This document shows positions 52,198 through 62,068 of a stretch of DNA of 64,000 nucleotides, piece after piece. Location of the stretch: NCBI GenBank assembly GCA_950054255.1, contig CATLOR010000001.1, positions 62,001 to 126,000 of the forward strand, read 5' to 3'. The notes under the pieces are model-generated. The model made no database searches. It had not been told where the DNA came from and saw only the letters and a list, made by a program, of their open reading frames with translations. Source of the DNA: an uncultured Rickettsiales bacterium. Its GTDB lineage: Bacteria > Pseudomonadota > Alphaproteobacteria > Micavibrionales > GCA-2720935. The translations under genes were made by a program, and so were the position numbers. Numbering within the stretch: position 1 is the first letter of the stretch; each line of letters starts with the position of its first letter.

Positions 52198-53403
52198 ATG
52201 AATACAATTAATAGGAAAATCTCTATTATCGTACCTGAAGATGGGCTCAAAAGAAAACTTGACCTTAAACGTCCTTTAAACGTTAAGCTTGGATTTGACC
52301 CTACCGCACCTGATTTACATCTCGGTCATGCCGTCGTCTTAAATAAACTTAAAGATTTCCAAGATGAAGGACATAAAATTATTGTGATTATTGGTGACTA
52401 TACAGCTCGTATTGGCGATCCGACAGGCCGAAACATCACACGCCCACCTCTCACAGAAAAAGAAGTGAAAGAAAATGCTCAAACTTATATCAATCAACTA
52501 TCAAAAGTTATTGATATCAACAAAGTTGATATTCGCTATAACTCTGAATGGTTTTCAAGAATGGAAATGTCAGACATTATTCAGTTAATGTCACAAGTAA
52601 CACTTGCCCAAATGATGCAAAGAAACGATTTCAGAGAACGTTACGAAAAAGACTTGTCAATTTCTTTACATGAGCTTCTCTACCCAGTCATGCAAGGCTA
52701 TGACTCCATCATGATTGATGCTGACATTGAAATCGGCGGCACAGATCAACTCTTTAACTGTATGGTTGGTAAATCATTACAAGATACCCAAGGCAAAGAC
52801 TCTCAGGCTGTTATCTGCATGCCTCTGTTACGCGGAACAGATGGACATGAAAAAATGAGTAAATCCAAAAATAACTACATAGGTCTTACAGAAGATCCTG
52901 AGAATATGTTTGGAAAAATAATGTCTATTCCTGATGATTTAATTCAGGAATATCTGGAACTCGCCACCACATTTACAGATGAAGAAAAAAACGTAATAAA
53001 ACAGACATTAGCACAGGACAATACCAACCCTATGGATATAAAGAAAGATATAGCTACCAACATTGTTGCTCAATATCATGGACAATCCGGTTCTGAGAAA
53101 GGACGCAATGCTTTTGAAAATAAAGTGCAAAACAAAGCATTCACAGAAGATGATTATAAAGATGTCGTCATATCTATGACACATATAAATGCAAATAATT
53201 CTCTCCTAGAGATTTGTTCTTTTGCCTACCCTGAAAAAAGTAAATCTGAGCTAAAACGCCTAGCAAAAGGGGGGGCTATAAAAGTCAACCAAGAAAAAGT
53301 GTCTGATTTATTATCTCCTTTATCTCAGTCCAACACATCTTCACCTTTCAAACTTCAGATTGGTAAAAGAGCATTATTTAATATCAAAATCGAAAAAGAA
53401 TGA
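52198..53403 (+). CDS. tyrS: Tyrosyl-tRNA synthetase
   Basis: A 401-residue class I synthetase: FDPTAPDLHLGHAVVLNK carries the HIGH-type motif (HLGH, residues about 40-43), GGTDQLFNCMVG the tyrosine pocket region, and EKMSKSKNN near residue 220 the KMSKS loop. An S4-like RNA-binding domain ends the protein. The sequence is of the TyrZ-like type (RIGDPTGRN). It charges tRNA-Tyr. Whether it is the only TyrRS cannot be told from this window; its position between repeats and next to tyrosine catabolism is notable. Confidence 0.93.
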   Translation: MNTINRKISIIVPEDGLKRKLDLKRPLNVKLGFDPTAPDLHLGHAVVLNKLKDFQDEGHKIIVIIGDYTARIGDPTGRNITRPPLTEKEVKENAQTYINQLSKVIDINKVDIRYNSEWFSRMEMSDIIQLMSQVTLAQMMQRNDFRERYEKDLSISLHELLYPVMQGYDSIMIDADIEIGGTDQLFNCMVGKSLQDTQGKDSQAVICMPLLRGTDGHEKMSKSKNNYIGLTEDPENMFGKIMSIPDDLIQEYLELATTFTDEEKNVIKQTLAQDNTNPMDIKKDIATNIVAQYHGQSGSEKGRNAFENKVQNKAFTEDDYKDVVISMTHINANNSLLEICSFAYPEKSKSELKRLAKGGAIKVNQEKVSDLLSPLSQSNTSSPFKLQIGKRALFNIKIEKE

Positions 53404-53432
53404 GGCACGATATATTTAGGTCGCGGGTCATC

Positions 53433-53632
53433 TCAGATTAAAATCTGAATTTTAAAAGTTTTAATGATAAAATTGGCATTGGAATATTGATCAAATATTC
53501 GTAAAGATAAATTGAGAATTCACACCTTCATTTTAGGCGGCGAGAAAAGATCATGAATAAGTTCCGATCTATGAAGTCTTTACAAAAATTCGTATCTATT
53601 CAATCTACATTTCAAAATCATTTTAATCATCA
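53433..53632. repeat. 200-bp dispersed repeat, copy B
   Basis: Gap-free match to copy A at 40627-40826, same orientation, about 95% identical, starting with the same 16-base palindrome. It lies between tyrS and hmgA and fills most of that gap; the last 80 bases should contain the hmgA promoter. Confidence 0.85.
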
Positions 53633-53713
53633 CTGATCTTTTAATAATTTTTTGTACTTACACTTATTTCAATGTATTCTATTGCTTAGATACAGCAGAA
53701 TAAGGGATAAAAA

Positions 53714-55018
53714 ATGACAAAAATAAATTACATGAGTGGTTTTGGTAACGAATTTGAAAGCGAGGCATTAGTTGATGCTTTACCAAAAGGATGTAATACA
53801 CCACAACATATGAAATATGGTCTTTATACTGAACAATTAAGTGGCTCTGCTTTTACTACACCTAATCATTTAAATCAAAGAACGTGGCTTTATAAAATCC
53901 GTCCTTCAATTGCTCAAAGTTCTTTTAGATCATTCAATCAACCACACCTACAATCAGCGCCTTTTGATACTGAGTTCACAACACCAAATCCAATGCGTTG
54001 GGATGGATTAGATACCCCATCAAAAGCGACTGACTTTATTGATGCTTTATGGACTATTGCAGGCAACGGCAGTACGGATGAATGGTCTGGTCTCGCGATC
54101 CATCTATACAGCTGCAACACATCGATGAAAAAAACAAAGCGCTATTTTTATAATAGCGATAGTGAAATGATGATCGTGCCACAAAAAGGGGCTCTAACAC
54201 TTCGCACAGAGCTGGGCATTATTAAGCTGTCACCGGAAGAAATTGCTGTTATTCCTCGTGGCTTAAAGTTCGCAGTTGATCTGATAGAAAAAGACGCGCG
54301 TGGCTATGTTTGTGAAAACTATGGCCACCCGTTCACTCTGCCTGAAAAAGGCCCTATTGGCGCAAATGGTCTTGCAAACCCGCGTGATTTTTTAACGCCT
54401 GTTGCGGCCTTTGAAGAAGATGAAACACCCTGTACATTAATCACAAAATTAAACGGAAAACTTTTTGAAAGAGATCTTGATCACTCTCCTTTAGACGTTG
54501 TTGCATGGCATGGTAACTACGTGCCCTACAAATATGATTTAAAGTTATTCCAAGCAATTAACTCTGTGAATTTTGATCACCCAGACCCGTCGATCTTCAC
54601 CGTTTTAACATCACCAAGTCATATTACTGGTACTGCAAATGTTGATTTTGTTATCTTCCCACCAAGATGGGTTGTTGCAGAGAATACGTTCCGCCCTCCC
54701 TACTTCCATCGCAATATTATGAGCGAGTTTATGGGGCTTATTAACGGTGTATATGAAGGGAAAACAAGTGGAAGGTTTGTGCCAGGTGGTGCATCACTTC
54801 ATAATTGCATGACCCCTCATGGTCCTGATAAAAAAACCTTTGAACACGCGATAAAAGAAGAGCAAAAACCTGTTCATCTCTCTGGTGCTATTGCCTTTAT
54901 GTTTGAAAGCCGATATATCATGCATCCAACAGAACAGGCCTCAACAAGCCCTCTTCTACAAGAAGACTATCTAAAATCATGGGCGGGATTAGAGAAAAAT
55001 TTTAACAAAGACGATTAA
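53714..55018 (+). CDS. hmgA: Homogentisate 1,2-dioxygenase
   Basis: A 434-residue protein with the family start [14 protein letters not shown] and the iron-binding segment [14 protein letters not shown] near residue 330, then MTPHGPD near 360. It opens homogentisate to maleylacetoacetate using O2 and Fe(II). AGGGAT precedes the ATG. Its 3' end overlaps the convergent phhB gene by 4 bp, so the two units share one catabolic purpose but separate promoters. Confidence 0.96.
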   Translation: MTKINYMSGFGNEFESEALVDALPKGCNTPQHMKYGLYTEQLSGSAFTTPNHLNQRTWLYKIRPSIAQSSFRSFNQPHLQSAPFDTEFTTPNPMRWDGLDTPSKATDFIDALWTIAGNGSTDEWSGLAIHLYSCNTSMKKTKRYFYNSDSEMMIVPQKGALTLRTELGIIKLSPEEIAVIPRGLKFAVDLIEKDARGYVCENYGHPFTLPEKGPIGANGLANPRDFLTPVAAFEEDETPCTLITKLNGKLFERDLDHSPLDVVAWHGNYVPYKYDLKLFQAINSVNFDHPDPSIFTVLTSPSHITGTANVDFVIFPPRWVVAENTFRPPYFHRNIMSEFMGLINGVYEGKTSGRFVPGGASLHNCMTPHGPDKKTFEHAIKEEQKPVHLSGAIAFMFESRYIMHPTEQASTSPLLQEDYLKSWAGLEKNFNKDD

Positions 55019-55356
55019 GCACCCTCCAGTAAAGCATCTGTTTTTGCTGCGCAAATAAAGTCATTTTTATGCAAGCCATTAATAGCATGTGTCCACCATG
55101 TGACTGTCACTTTTCCCCACTCTAAAAGAATGGCTGGATGATGACCCTCCTCGTTTGCTAGGTCAACAATCTTGTTTGTAAGAGCCACCGCTTTTTTATA
55201 ACCTTTAAATTCAAATACACGTTCCAACATTAAAGTATTGTCTTTTGTAATCACCGCCCAATTCGGCAATTCCTTCATAAATGTTGCCAATTCTTCATCA
55301 CTCACATGAAGAGCACCTGCGTGACAAGCTTCGCATTTTTGTACTGTTAATGTCAT
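55015..55356 (-). CDS. phhB: Pterin-4a-carbinolamine dehydratase
   Basis: A 113-residue protein: [45 protein letters not shown] is read at residues about 44-90 and carries the family's HHP and TWWTH histidines. It dehydrates the oxidised pterin cofactor after phenylalanine hydroxylation so that it can be reduced again. Last gene of the hppD-fahA-maiA-phhA-phhB operon, 4 bases after phhA. Confidence 0.95.
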   Translation of the reverse strand: MTLTVQKCEACHAGALHVSDEELATFMKELPNWAVITKDNTLMLERVFEFKGYKKAVALTNKIVDLANEEGHHPAILLEWGKVTVTWWTHAINGLHKNDFICAAKTDALLEGA

Positions 55357-55360
55357 TATC

Positions 55361-56140
55361 TTAAACCTCCTTCAATGGGTATAATCCTAATTCTTTTGCT
55401 TGTGTAACAAGCGCCATGATATCCATATGTGCTAGTTTATATAAATCATGAATTTCATTAATCATAAAATAAGTCGGTTGAATATGATCAATACGATAGG
55501 CAGTTCTCAAAACCTCTATGGGATCAAACTTTTTACGTTCTGGTTTTGGAGACTCTAACGCATAAATCGTTTCTTCTGGAGACGATAAAATACCGCCACC
55601 ATAGATACGCAGTCCCTTATCTGTCTGTATTAAACCAAACTCAACCGTAAACCAATATAAACGAGCCAACCACACACGATCTTCTTTTGAGGCTTTTTGC
55701 CCCAACAAACCATAGGTATGAGTGAACTCGGAAAAATCTGAATTTGTTAACATCGCACAATGGCCAAAGACCTCATGGAAAATATCTGGTTCTTGGAGAT
55801 AATCAAACTCATCTCGATTTCTAATAAAAGTCGCAATTGGAAATTTTTTATCCGCTAATAAATTAAAGAATTTTTCAAATCCAATAAGAGCCGGCACAGG
55901 CGAAACTTCCCATCCGGTTTCTTTGCGCAAAACTTTATTAATTTCTTCTAATTGAGGCACACGATCAGTTGGTAAATTAATCAAATCAAGTCCCACTAAA
56001 TATTCATCACATGCCCGACCTTTTATGCATTCATACTGCCTTGTAATAAGGTCATGCCAAATTTCATTTTCTTCCTTGCTCCATGAAATTAATCCATTCT
56101 CATCAATTGGCTTGGAAACATATTTGCTCGGTTTCTTCAT
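55361..56140 (-). CDS. phhA: Phenylalanine 4-monooxygenase
   Basis: About 259 residues, the usual length of bacterial enzymes without a regulatory domain. The iron ligands are seen in [17 protein letters not shown] near residue 120 (two histidines) and TVEFGLI near 165 (glutamate). It hydroxylates phenylalanine to tyrosine using tetrahydropterin and O2. The ATG at 56140 follows GGAG and overlaps the maiA stop (ATGA); a GTG two codons earlier is less likely. Coupled to phhB, which recycles its cofactor. Confidence 0.95.
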   Translation of the reverse strand: MKKPSKYVSKPIDENGLISWSKEENEIWHDLITRQYECIKGRACDEYLVGLDLINLPTDRVPQLEEINKVLRKETGWEVSPVPALIGFEKFFNLLADKKFPIATFIRNRDEFDYLQEPDIFHEVFGHCAMLTNSDFSEFTHTYGLLGQKASKEDRVWLARLYWFTVEFGLIQTDKGLRIYGGGILSSPEETIYALESPKPERKKFDPIEVLRTAYRIDHIQPTYFMINEIHDLYKLAHMDIMALVTQAKELGLYPLKEV

Positions 56141-56838
56141 GCACACTCCTGAATTGGACTGGCAATACCATGAATAGGCGCTAAGTCTTGTGGTGCGTCT
56201 GAATGATGTTCTGGCGATGCCTTAATAAAAGCGTCTTGAACAATACAATTCTTCTCAATTTCTTGAATTAATGGATATGCTGATAAATCCACATTAAATC
56301 GACGTGCATTATACAGCTGAGGCACTAAACAAATATCTGCAAGAGACACTTTATCGCCCAATGTAAATAAACCCGATTTCTGCTGCTTGACTAAAAATGT
56401 TTCATAAGCTTTAAAACCTTCATGTAACCAATAATGCATCCATTCCATTGCTTCCTCTTGACTATGCCCTAACTTCTCCATCAAATAACCTTTCCATGTT
56501 CTCGGGTTACCGTAGGGATGCATATCAGAGGCAACAATCATGACCATCTGTCTAATATAAGCCTGATCTTCGATAGAACCATGAAGCAATTCGGCTTGTG
56601 GATATTTTTGATTTAAATATTCTAAAATCGCCATAGATTGTGCAATTTCGCAATGCTCATCTTTATAAAAAGGAACAAGCCCTTGCGGATTAATCTCTTT
56701 ATAAGCATCAGCTTTATGATCGCCTTTTAATAAATCAATTGAACGCGCTTCAAACGTTTCGCCAACCATATACAGGGCTATACGAATACGGTAGCACGAT
56801 GATGACCTAAAATAATCATATAAAATGCTCTCAGCCAT
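56137..56838 (-). CDS. maiA: Maleylacetoacetate isomerase
   Basis: A 233-residue zeta-class glutathione transferase. The N-terminal FRSSSCYRIRIALYMVG contains the SSCxWRVR-like glutathione/catalytic motif (serines at residues about 12-14), followed by INPQGLVPFY and the ESxAI-like IAQSMAILEYL. It isomerises maleylacetoacetate to fumarylacetoacetate. It overlaps fahA upstream by 8 bp and phhA downstream by 4 bp. Confidence 0.95.
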   Translation of the reverse strand: MAESILYDYFRSSSCYRIRIALYMVGETFEARSIDLLKGDHKADAYKEINPQGLVPFYKDEHCEIAQSMAILEYLNQKYPQAELLHGSIEDQAYIRQMVMIVASDMHPYGNPRTWKGYLMEKLGHSQEEAMEWMHYWLHEGFKAYETFLVKQQKSGLFTLGDKVSLADICLVPQLYNARRFNVDLSAYPLIQEIEKNCIVQDAFIKASPEHHSDAPQDLAPIHGIASPIQECA

Positions 56839-57811
56839 ATTTCACAATTTCCTGCTCTATCGTTCCAAAAATTGAAACGCCTTGCTTATCTAACATCTCA
56901 ATTTTAATCGTATCACCAAAAGACATGAACGGTGTTTTAAACTCACCTGTTTCAATTTTTTCAATCATACGCACTTCTGCAATACAGCTAAACCCCGTTG
57001 ATGGGTCTTTATTTGAAATGGTGCCTGAGGCAATAATTGCCCCTGCACCTAGCGGTCTTGTTTTTGCCGCATGCGCAACCAATTCAGATAAATCAAAATT
57101 CATATCTTTACCCGCATTCGGGCGACCAAATTCTTTACCATTCAAAACACTGATCAATGGCAAAGATACTTTACCACCATCCCAATCATCGCCTAGCTCA
57201 TCAGGTGTAACTGCAACAGGTGAAAAAGCACTCGGCGGTTTACTATTAAAGAAACCAAACCCTTTCGCAAGCTCCGTTGGGATTAAGTTACGCAAAGACA
57301 CATCATTCATCAGCATAACCAATTTAATATGCTTTTTTGCCTCCTCCGAAGAGACGCCCATTGGGGTATCATCAACAATCACACCCACCTCTGCTTCAAA
57401 ATCAATCCCAAACTTCTCATCTGCAACCGGCACAGAGTCATGCGGTGCGATAATCGTATCTGATACAGCTTGGTACATTAGAGGGTCTGTTAAAAAGCTT
57501 TCTGGCATTTCTGCGTCACGTGCACGTCGTACCAACTCAACATGATGTAAATAAGCACTTCCATCTGCAATTTGATACGCCCTAGGTAAAGGTGAAGCAC
57601 ATTTCTTTTGATCAAAAGCTTCACTATCGCTCAATTCACCTGCATCGAGCTTCTTCGATAAGATTTCTAATTTCGGCGCATAGTCTTGCCAATGATCTAG
57701 TGCTTCTTGCATCGTTTTTGCAACGCTTGATGCCGCCACACACATTTTTAAATCTCTTGACACAATCATTAAAGCGCCATCTCGGCCATTTTTATATGAT
57801 GCAAGTTTCAC
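56831..57811 (-). CDS. fahA: Fumarylacetoacetate hydrolase
   Basis: A 326-residue bacterial-type FAH. Metal ligands are in DFEAEVGVIVDD near residue 168 and MLMNDVSLRN near 195; ASGTISNKDPSTGFSC near 270 is typical of the family. It cleaves fumarylacetoacetate to fumarate and acetoacetate, the last step of tyrosine breakdown. Its start overlaps hppD by one base. The acetoacetate joins that from HMG-CoA lyase in region 1. Confidence 0.95.
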   Translation of the reverse strand: MKLASYKNGRDGALMIVSRDLKMCVAASSVAKTMQEALDHWQDYAPKLEILSKKLDAGELSDSEAFDQKKCASPLPRAYQIADGSAYLHHVELVRRARDAEMPESFLTDPLMYQAVSDTIIAPHDSVPVADEKFGIDFEAEVGVIVDDTPMGVSSEEAKKHIKLVMLMNDVSLRNLIPTELAKGFGFFNSKPPSAFSPVAVTPDELGDDWDGGKVSLPLISVLNGKEFGRPNAGKDMNFDLSELVAHAAKTRPLGAGAIIASGTISNKDPSTGFSCIAEVRMIEKIETGEFKTPFMSFGDTIKIEMLDKQGVSIFGTIEQEIVKYG

Positions 57812-58875
57812 TACGCACTCTCTTTCTCGTCTTTTAAGACACCTCTATTAATTTGATCTTGTTCGATCGATTCAAACAACGCTTGGAAGTTTCCTTCGCC
57901 AAAACCTTGATTGCCTTTACGTTGAATAATTTCAAAGAAAACGGGGCCAATCGCATCTTGCGTGAAAATCTGCAACAATAACCCTTCTGATTCATCTGGC
58001 ATACCATCAACTAAAATACACAATTCGCGTAATAGGTCTGTATTTTCACCATGGTTAGGAATACGTGTTGCCAAATTATCGTAATAAGTCTGTGGTGTAC
58101 TCTGCAAAGGCACACCATGTGCTTTTAATGTTTGAACTGTGTTATAAATATTATCTGTGCCAAGGGCTATATGCTGTATCCCTTCACCGTTAAAACGCTT
58201 TAGATATTCTTCAATCTGGGACTTATCATCCGAGCTTTCATTCAAAGGAATTCGAATTTTGCCACAAGGGCTCGTCATCGCACGACTTTTTAAGCCTGTT
58301 AATTTACCTTCAATATCAAAATAACGGATCTCTTTAAAATTAAAAACATCTTCGTAAAATTTTGCCCACACATCCATATGACCACGATACACATTATGTG
58401 TTAAGTGATCGATGTATGTTAACCCTGCTCCAACAGGATCTCTTTTTTCTGAAAAGAAATTGAAGTCTCGCTCATAACTTTCACTATCATCAATTAAATG
58501 AATAAAACTCCCACCAATACCAACAAGCGCCGGAATATCGCTATTTATACTAGCATCTGGTATCTCGTTTGCACTTTTTGCGCCACGCTTTAATGCCTCT
58601 TTAAAAGCAAAATCAGCGTCTTTCACACGAAAAGCCATAGTGTTCGCGCCACCACCATGCTCTTCAACGAATTTTGCTGGTTGTCTTTCCTTATCCGCAT
58701 TTAAAAGAAAGGTAATACCGCCTTGACGGAACAGTGTAATGTCGCGTGTTTTATGTTTCGCGATAGCGTCAAATCCCATCTTCAAGAACAAATTTGTTAG
58801 ACATTCTTTATCACCACAATATTCAATAAATTCAAAACCATCCGTTCCTAACGGATTCTCGTGTAAATCTGCCAT
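57811..58875 (-). CDS. hppD: 4-hydroxyphenylpyruvate dioxygenase
   Basis: A 354-residue two-domain vicinal-oxygen-chelate protein. Iron ligands are expected in YIDHLTHNVYRG near residue 165, GIQHIALGTDNIY near 240 and the VFFEIIQRKG glutamate near 325; the family-specific end GFGEGNFQALFESIE is present. It converts 4-hydroxyphenylpyruvate to homogentisate. It heads the five-gene leftward operon, with GGAGA before the ATG and a TATAAT-like box further upstream. Confidence 0.96.
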   Translation of the reverse strand: MADLHENPLGTDGFEFIEYCGDKECLTNLFLKMGFDAIAKHKTRDITLFRQGGITFLLNADKERQPAKFVEEHGGGANTMAFRVKDADFAFKEALKRGAKSANEIPDASINSDIPALVGIGGSFIHLIDDSESYERDFNFFSEKRDPVGAGLTYIDHLTHNVYRGHMDVWAKFYEDVFNFKEIRYFDIEGKLTGLKSRAMTSPCGKIRIPLNESSDDKSQIEEYLKRFNGEGIQHIALGTDNIYNTVQTLKAHGVPLQSTPQTYYDNLATRIPNHGENTDLLRELCILVDGMPDESEGLLLQIFTQDAIGPVFFEIIQRKGNQGFGEGNFQALFESIEQDQINRGVLKDEKESA

Positions 58876-58968
58876 ATTTTTCTCCTTATCCTGCTTTTAT
58901 ATCTATTATATCTTAATATTATTATTTATTGTTTATGATATATATTAACTAATATACAAAAGATCACG

Positions 58969-58985
58969 TCAGATTAAAATCGAAT
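58969..58985. repeat. Fragment resembling the start of the 200-bp repeat
   Basis: CAGATTAAAATC is shared with the start of copies A and B, after which similarity fades into AT-rich sequence. A decayed third copy is possible but the match is too short to be sure. Confidence 0.3.
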
Positions 58986-59064
58986 ATTTACAAATTTAGC
59001 GATATAAGAACAAAGAATTGATTGAAATATTATTCTGAGAATAATTAGCATCAGCCTAACATCT

Positions 59065-59124
59065 CCGCCACTTGACCTTTCATGAAACGCCCCCCCGAAA
59101 CGCCTACACGTAGTGTGCTTTTTT
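59065..59124. repeat. Second copy of the tRNA-Tyr junction segment, ending as a terminator-like hairpin
   Basis: Matches 22145-22213 in two blocks (21 of 25 and 26 of 30 positions), lacking about 14 bases in between. Here its end forms ACAC-GTA-GTGT followed by GC and a T-run, which could terminate rightward transcription. No functional gene lies in this gap (58876-59224). Confidence 0.5.
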
Positions 59125-59161
59125 AAAGCACAAACAAAGAAACTTATTATGTGTTTTTTTG

Positions 59162-59188
59162 TTGACTCTTGCGTTAAATTATTATACT
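59162..59188 (+). promoter_or_regulatory. Possible promoter of the ADH-asnB-NRPS operon
   Basis: TTGACT (59162-59167) and TATACT (59183-59188) each match consensus at five of six positions but are only 15 bases apart, slightly short. They lie 37 bases before the start codon at 59225. Confidence 0.45.
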
Positions 59189-59224
59189 CATAAAGAGCAT
59201 ATAAAGAAACAGAGGGGAAAAATC

Positions 59225-60154
59225 ATGAAAGCTTTAGTAAAAAACAGGGGCAGTCTTAGCATTCAAAACATCGCTACACCGGAAAACCTAGGTGATAATG
59301 ATGTGTTAATCAAAGTTGTCTTAACAGGTCTTTGTCGTACAGATGTCTATGTTGCGCATGATATCATTAAAACAAAAAAAGACTCCCTGATTTTAGGACA
59401 CGAATTTTCTGGCATCGTTGAAACCACAGGTTCGGATGTGACCCATGTAAAGCATAATGATCGCGTTTGTGTCATGCCTTTTTTACACCCAAATAATGCT
59501 CTAAATGAGTATTATAAAGATTGTGAAATGCTTGGCCTTGATAGCGACGGCTCTATGGCTGAATATATCAAAGTACCTGCTTATACTGTTTTTAAACTCC
59601 CTGATAGCGTTTCTTTTAAACTAGGCGCCTATATGGAGCCTATTTGTGCTTCTATGGCTGTTTTAAATGCAGACATTAAACCAAATCAAAAAGGTCTTAT
59701 TTATGGTGATAACAGAATTTCTCAACTCACATTACGCATTTTAAAAGCCAAGGGCTTTAACGATGTTGATATTTATAGCGCAGGTGAGAATACGCTACCT
59801 GCTGATAATAGCTATGATTTCATTATTGAAACACTTGCGACAACACAAACATTCAACGAGATGATTAATATCGTTAAACCAGGTGGCGTTCTTGTGTTAA
59901 AAAGCCGTCAACACACCCCTGTTGAGATGAATATCAATAAACTTGTACAAAAAGAAATCCGTTTACAAGCTGTCAACTATGCGAACTTCCAAGACTGTAT
60001 TGATCTTGCCGCAAGCAGTTTATTATATGTAGATGACTTACTAGGAGACGTTTTTCCTTTAGAGGCTTATGACGATGTTTTTAACAAATCTCAAACAAGT
60101 GAAACAAAGAAACTCTTTTTAACAACGGTCGGTGAAAATGTGTGGAATAGCTAG
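59225..60154 (+). CDS. Zinc-type alcohol dehydrogenase-like protein
   Basis: About 309 residues, shorter than typical 340-350-residue zinc dehydrogenases. The N-terminal GroES-like domain has LTGLCRTDVYVAHD and LILGHEFSGIVETTGSDV, giving catalytic-zinc ligands Cys and His-Glu; HNDRVCVMPF follows. The four-cysteine structural zinc loop is missing, and the Rossmann glycine motif is poorly kept (LIYGDNRISQL). The ATG at 59225 follows GAGGGG. It overlaps asnB by 17 bp and may oxidise or reduce the aldehyde released by the downstream reductase domain (inference). Confidence 0.8.
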   Translation: MKALVKNRGSLSIQNIATPENLGDNDVLIKVVLTGLCRTDVYVAHDIIKTKKDSLILGHEFSGIVETTGSDVTHVKHNDRVCVMPFLHPNNALNEYYKDCEMLGLDSDGSMAEYIKVPAYTVFKLPDSVSFKLGAYMEPICASMAVLNADIKPNQKGLIYGDNRISQLTLRILKAKGFNDVDIYSAGENTLPADNSYDFIIETLATTQTFNEMINIVKPGGVLVLKSRQHTPVEMNINKLVQKEIRLQAVNYANFQDCIDLAASSLLYVDDLLGDVFPLEAYDDVFNKSQTSETKKLFLTTVGENVWNS

Positions 60155-62057
60155 TATTATTACATTAGAAAAGCAAGCAATCCCTCTTACACAAGGGGCT
60201 TTGATGCCTGCTATAAAAGCACTCAACCACAGAGGGCCAGATAGTTATGGTATATATATTAACCCCAACAAAACCGTTGGTCTGGCTCATACACGCCTAA
60301 GCATCATCGACCTTAACACAGGATCTCAACCCATCATTAGCCATGATCACAAACTTGTGCTTATTGTTAATGGTGAATTTTACGATTTCGAAAATATCCG
60401 TGCGGATTTAGAATCAAAAGGACATGTCTTTACAACAAAAAGTGACAGTGAAATAGCACTTCATTTATACCGTGAATATGGTCTCGATTTCATTCATCAT
60501 TTAAGAGGTGAGTTCGCTTTTATTTTATATGATACAGAAAACGAACGTGTCATTGCTGTACGTGATCGTTTTGGTATTAAGCCACTCGTTTATACCATTG
60601 ACCACACAACCAACCGTCTTTACATTGCCTCTGAGGCAAAGGCGATTATCGCATCTGGATACAAAGCGCAATGGAATATGGATGGCTATGCGCACGCCTC
60701 TCAACTGCAGTATTTACCAAGTGATCAAACTCTTTTTAAAGGTATTTACCAAGTCGAGCCAGCCCATTTTTTAATTCATGAAAAAGGCAAAGAGCTTCGT
60801 TTAAAAAAATATTGGGACTTTGATTACTATGAAGAAAACACTAAAAACGACCTTCCTTTTGAAGACGCAAAAAACCTTGTTCATGAGAAACTAGAAGAAG
60901 CTGTCAGCTTAAGAATGCGCTCTGATGTACCCGTCTGTTATCATTTAAGCGGAGGCATTGATTCAAGTTCAATTGTTGGACTAGCGGCACAAAAAAGTGA
61001 AAAACCACTAGATTGTTTTACGGTTAGTTTTGATGATCACATGAATGCTGGCTATGATGAATTCGAAATTGCAAAAAAACAAGCCGATATGGTCAGCGCA
61101 AATCTGAATATTGTACGCGTGAATGAGCAAGACATGATTGATGCTCTAGATGACGCTGTTTTAAAAAGCGAAGGTCTATCAATCAATGGACATTTCGCAG
61201 GCAAATATCTTCTTAACAAAGCTATTAGAGAGGCTGGCTTTAAAGTTGCTTTAAGCGGTGAAGGCTCTGATGAAATCTTTGCAGGGTATCCTCATTTTCA
61301 ACAAGATTTATTAAGCAATCAAAATACCATTAAAAATGAAAAATTAGCTGGTGTTTTTTTATCTGACGGCGAAGAATTAAATACAGATATCATTGCAAAA
61401 AAGCTAAGTTTTGTACCCGCATTTTTAAAAGCGAAAGCCTCTTTAGGCTTTAAAATACAACCGCTGTTAAACAATGACTTTAAACAAGAAAATACACATT
61501 GCGCCTTCACTGAGACGATCAATCATTTTGATATAAACACTCAGCTAAAAAACCGTCATGTAATTGATCAATCAAGCTATTTATGGAGCAAAATGGTGCT
61601 CGCCAACTACATCTTAAAAACATTAGGGGATGGTTGCGAGATGGCACACTCTGTTGAAGGACGTGTTCCTTTTCTTGATCACCATTTATTTGAAGCTGTT
61701 AAGTCTTTGCCTATGCATTATAAATTAAAATCTTTAGACGATGGCCGCTATCAAGAAAAATACATCCTACGCGAAGCGATGAAACCTTACCTAACAGAAC
61801 AACTTTATAAAAGGCAAAAACACCCCTTTATTGCCCCTCCTGTTAGTGCCACAAAAACACCGCTTCTTTTTACAAAGATTGGTGACCTTTTGAACAGTCA
61901 GGAAATGAAAGATCAGCCTTTTTACAATGCAGAAAAAACCAAAAAATGGTTCGATGATTTAATTAAAAGCGATACAAAAACCAAAATCACTTATGAACCC
62001 GTTTTAATGATGCTTGTCACCACCTTGTCAGCAACGAAGGTCTTTGGATTACGATAG
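60138..62057 (+). CDS. asnB: Asparagine synthase-type glutamine amidotransferase
   Basis: A 639-residue protein. The start at 60138 gives MCGI, exposing the N-terminal cysteine needed for glutamine hydrolysis; a GTG two codons earlier would block it. The class II glutaminase domain (LNHRGPDSYG, GEFYDFEN, KSDSEIALH) spans residues 1-210 and the synthetase domain contains SGGIDSSS near 277, the pyrophosphate loop, and GEGSDEIFAGY near 376. It adenylates a carboxylate and amidates it with ammonia. In this operon it may modify the NRPS product rather than make free asparagine. Confidence 0.88.
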   Translation: MCGIASIITLEKQAIPLTQGALMPAIKALNHRGPDSYGIYINPNKTVGLAHTRLSIIDLNTGSQPIISHDHKLVLIVNGEFYDFENIRADLESKGHVFTTKSDSEIALHLYREYGLDFIHHLRGEFAFILYDTENERVIAVRDRFGIKPLVYTIDHTTNRLYIASEAKAIIASGYKAQWNMDGYAHASQLQYLPSDQTLFKGIYQVEPAHFLIHEKGKELRLKKYWDFDYYEENTKNDLPFEDAKNLVHEKLEEAVSLRMRSDVPVCYHLSGGIDSSSIVGLAAQKSEKPLDCFTVSFDDHMNAGYDEFEIAKKQADMVSANLNIVRVNEQDMIDALDDAVLKSEGLSINGHFAGKYLLNKAIREAGFKVALSGEGSDEIFAGYPHFQQDLLSNQNTIKNEKLAGVFLSDGEELNTDIIAKKLSFVPAFLKAKASLGFKIQPLLNNDFKQENTHCAFTETINHFDINTQLKNRHVIDQSSYLWSKMVLANYILKTLGDGCEMAHSVEGRVPFLDHHLFEAVKSLPMHYKLKSLDDGRYQEKYILREAMKPYLTEQLYKRQKHPFIAPPVSATKTPLLFTKIGDLLNSQEMKDQPFYNAEKTKKWFDDLIKSDTKTKITYEPVLMMLVTTLSATKVFGLR

Positions 62058-62068
62058 GAGGAATGATC

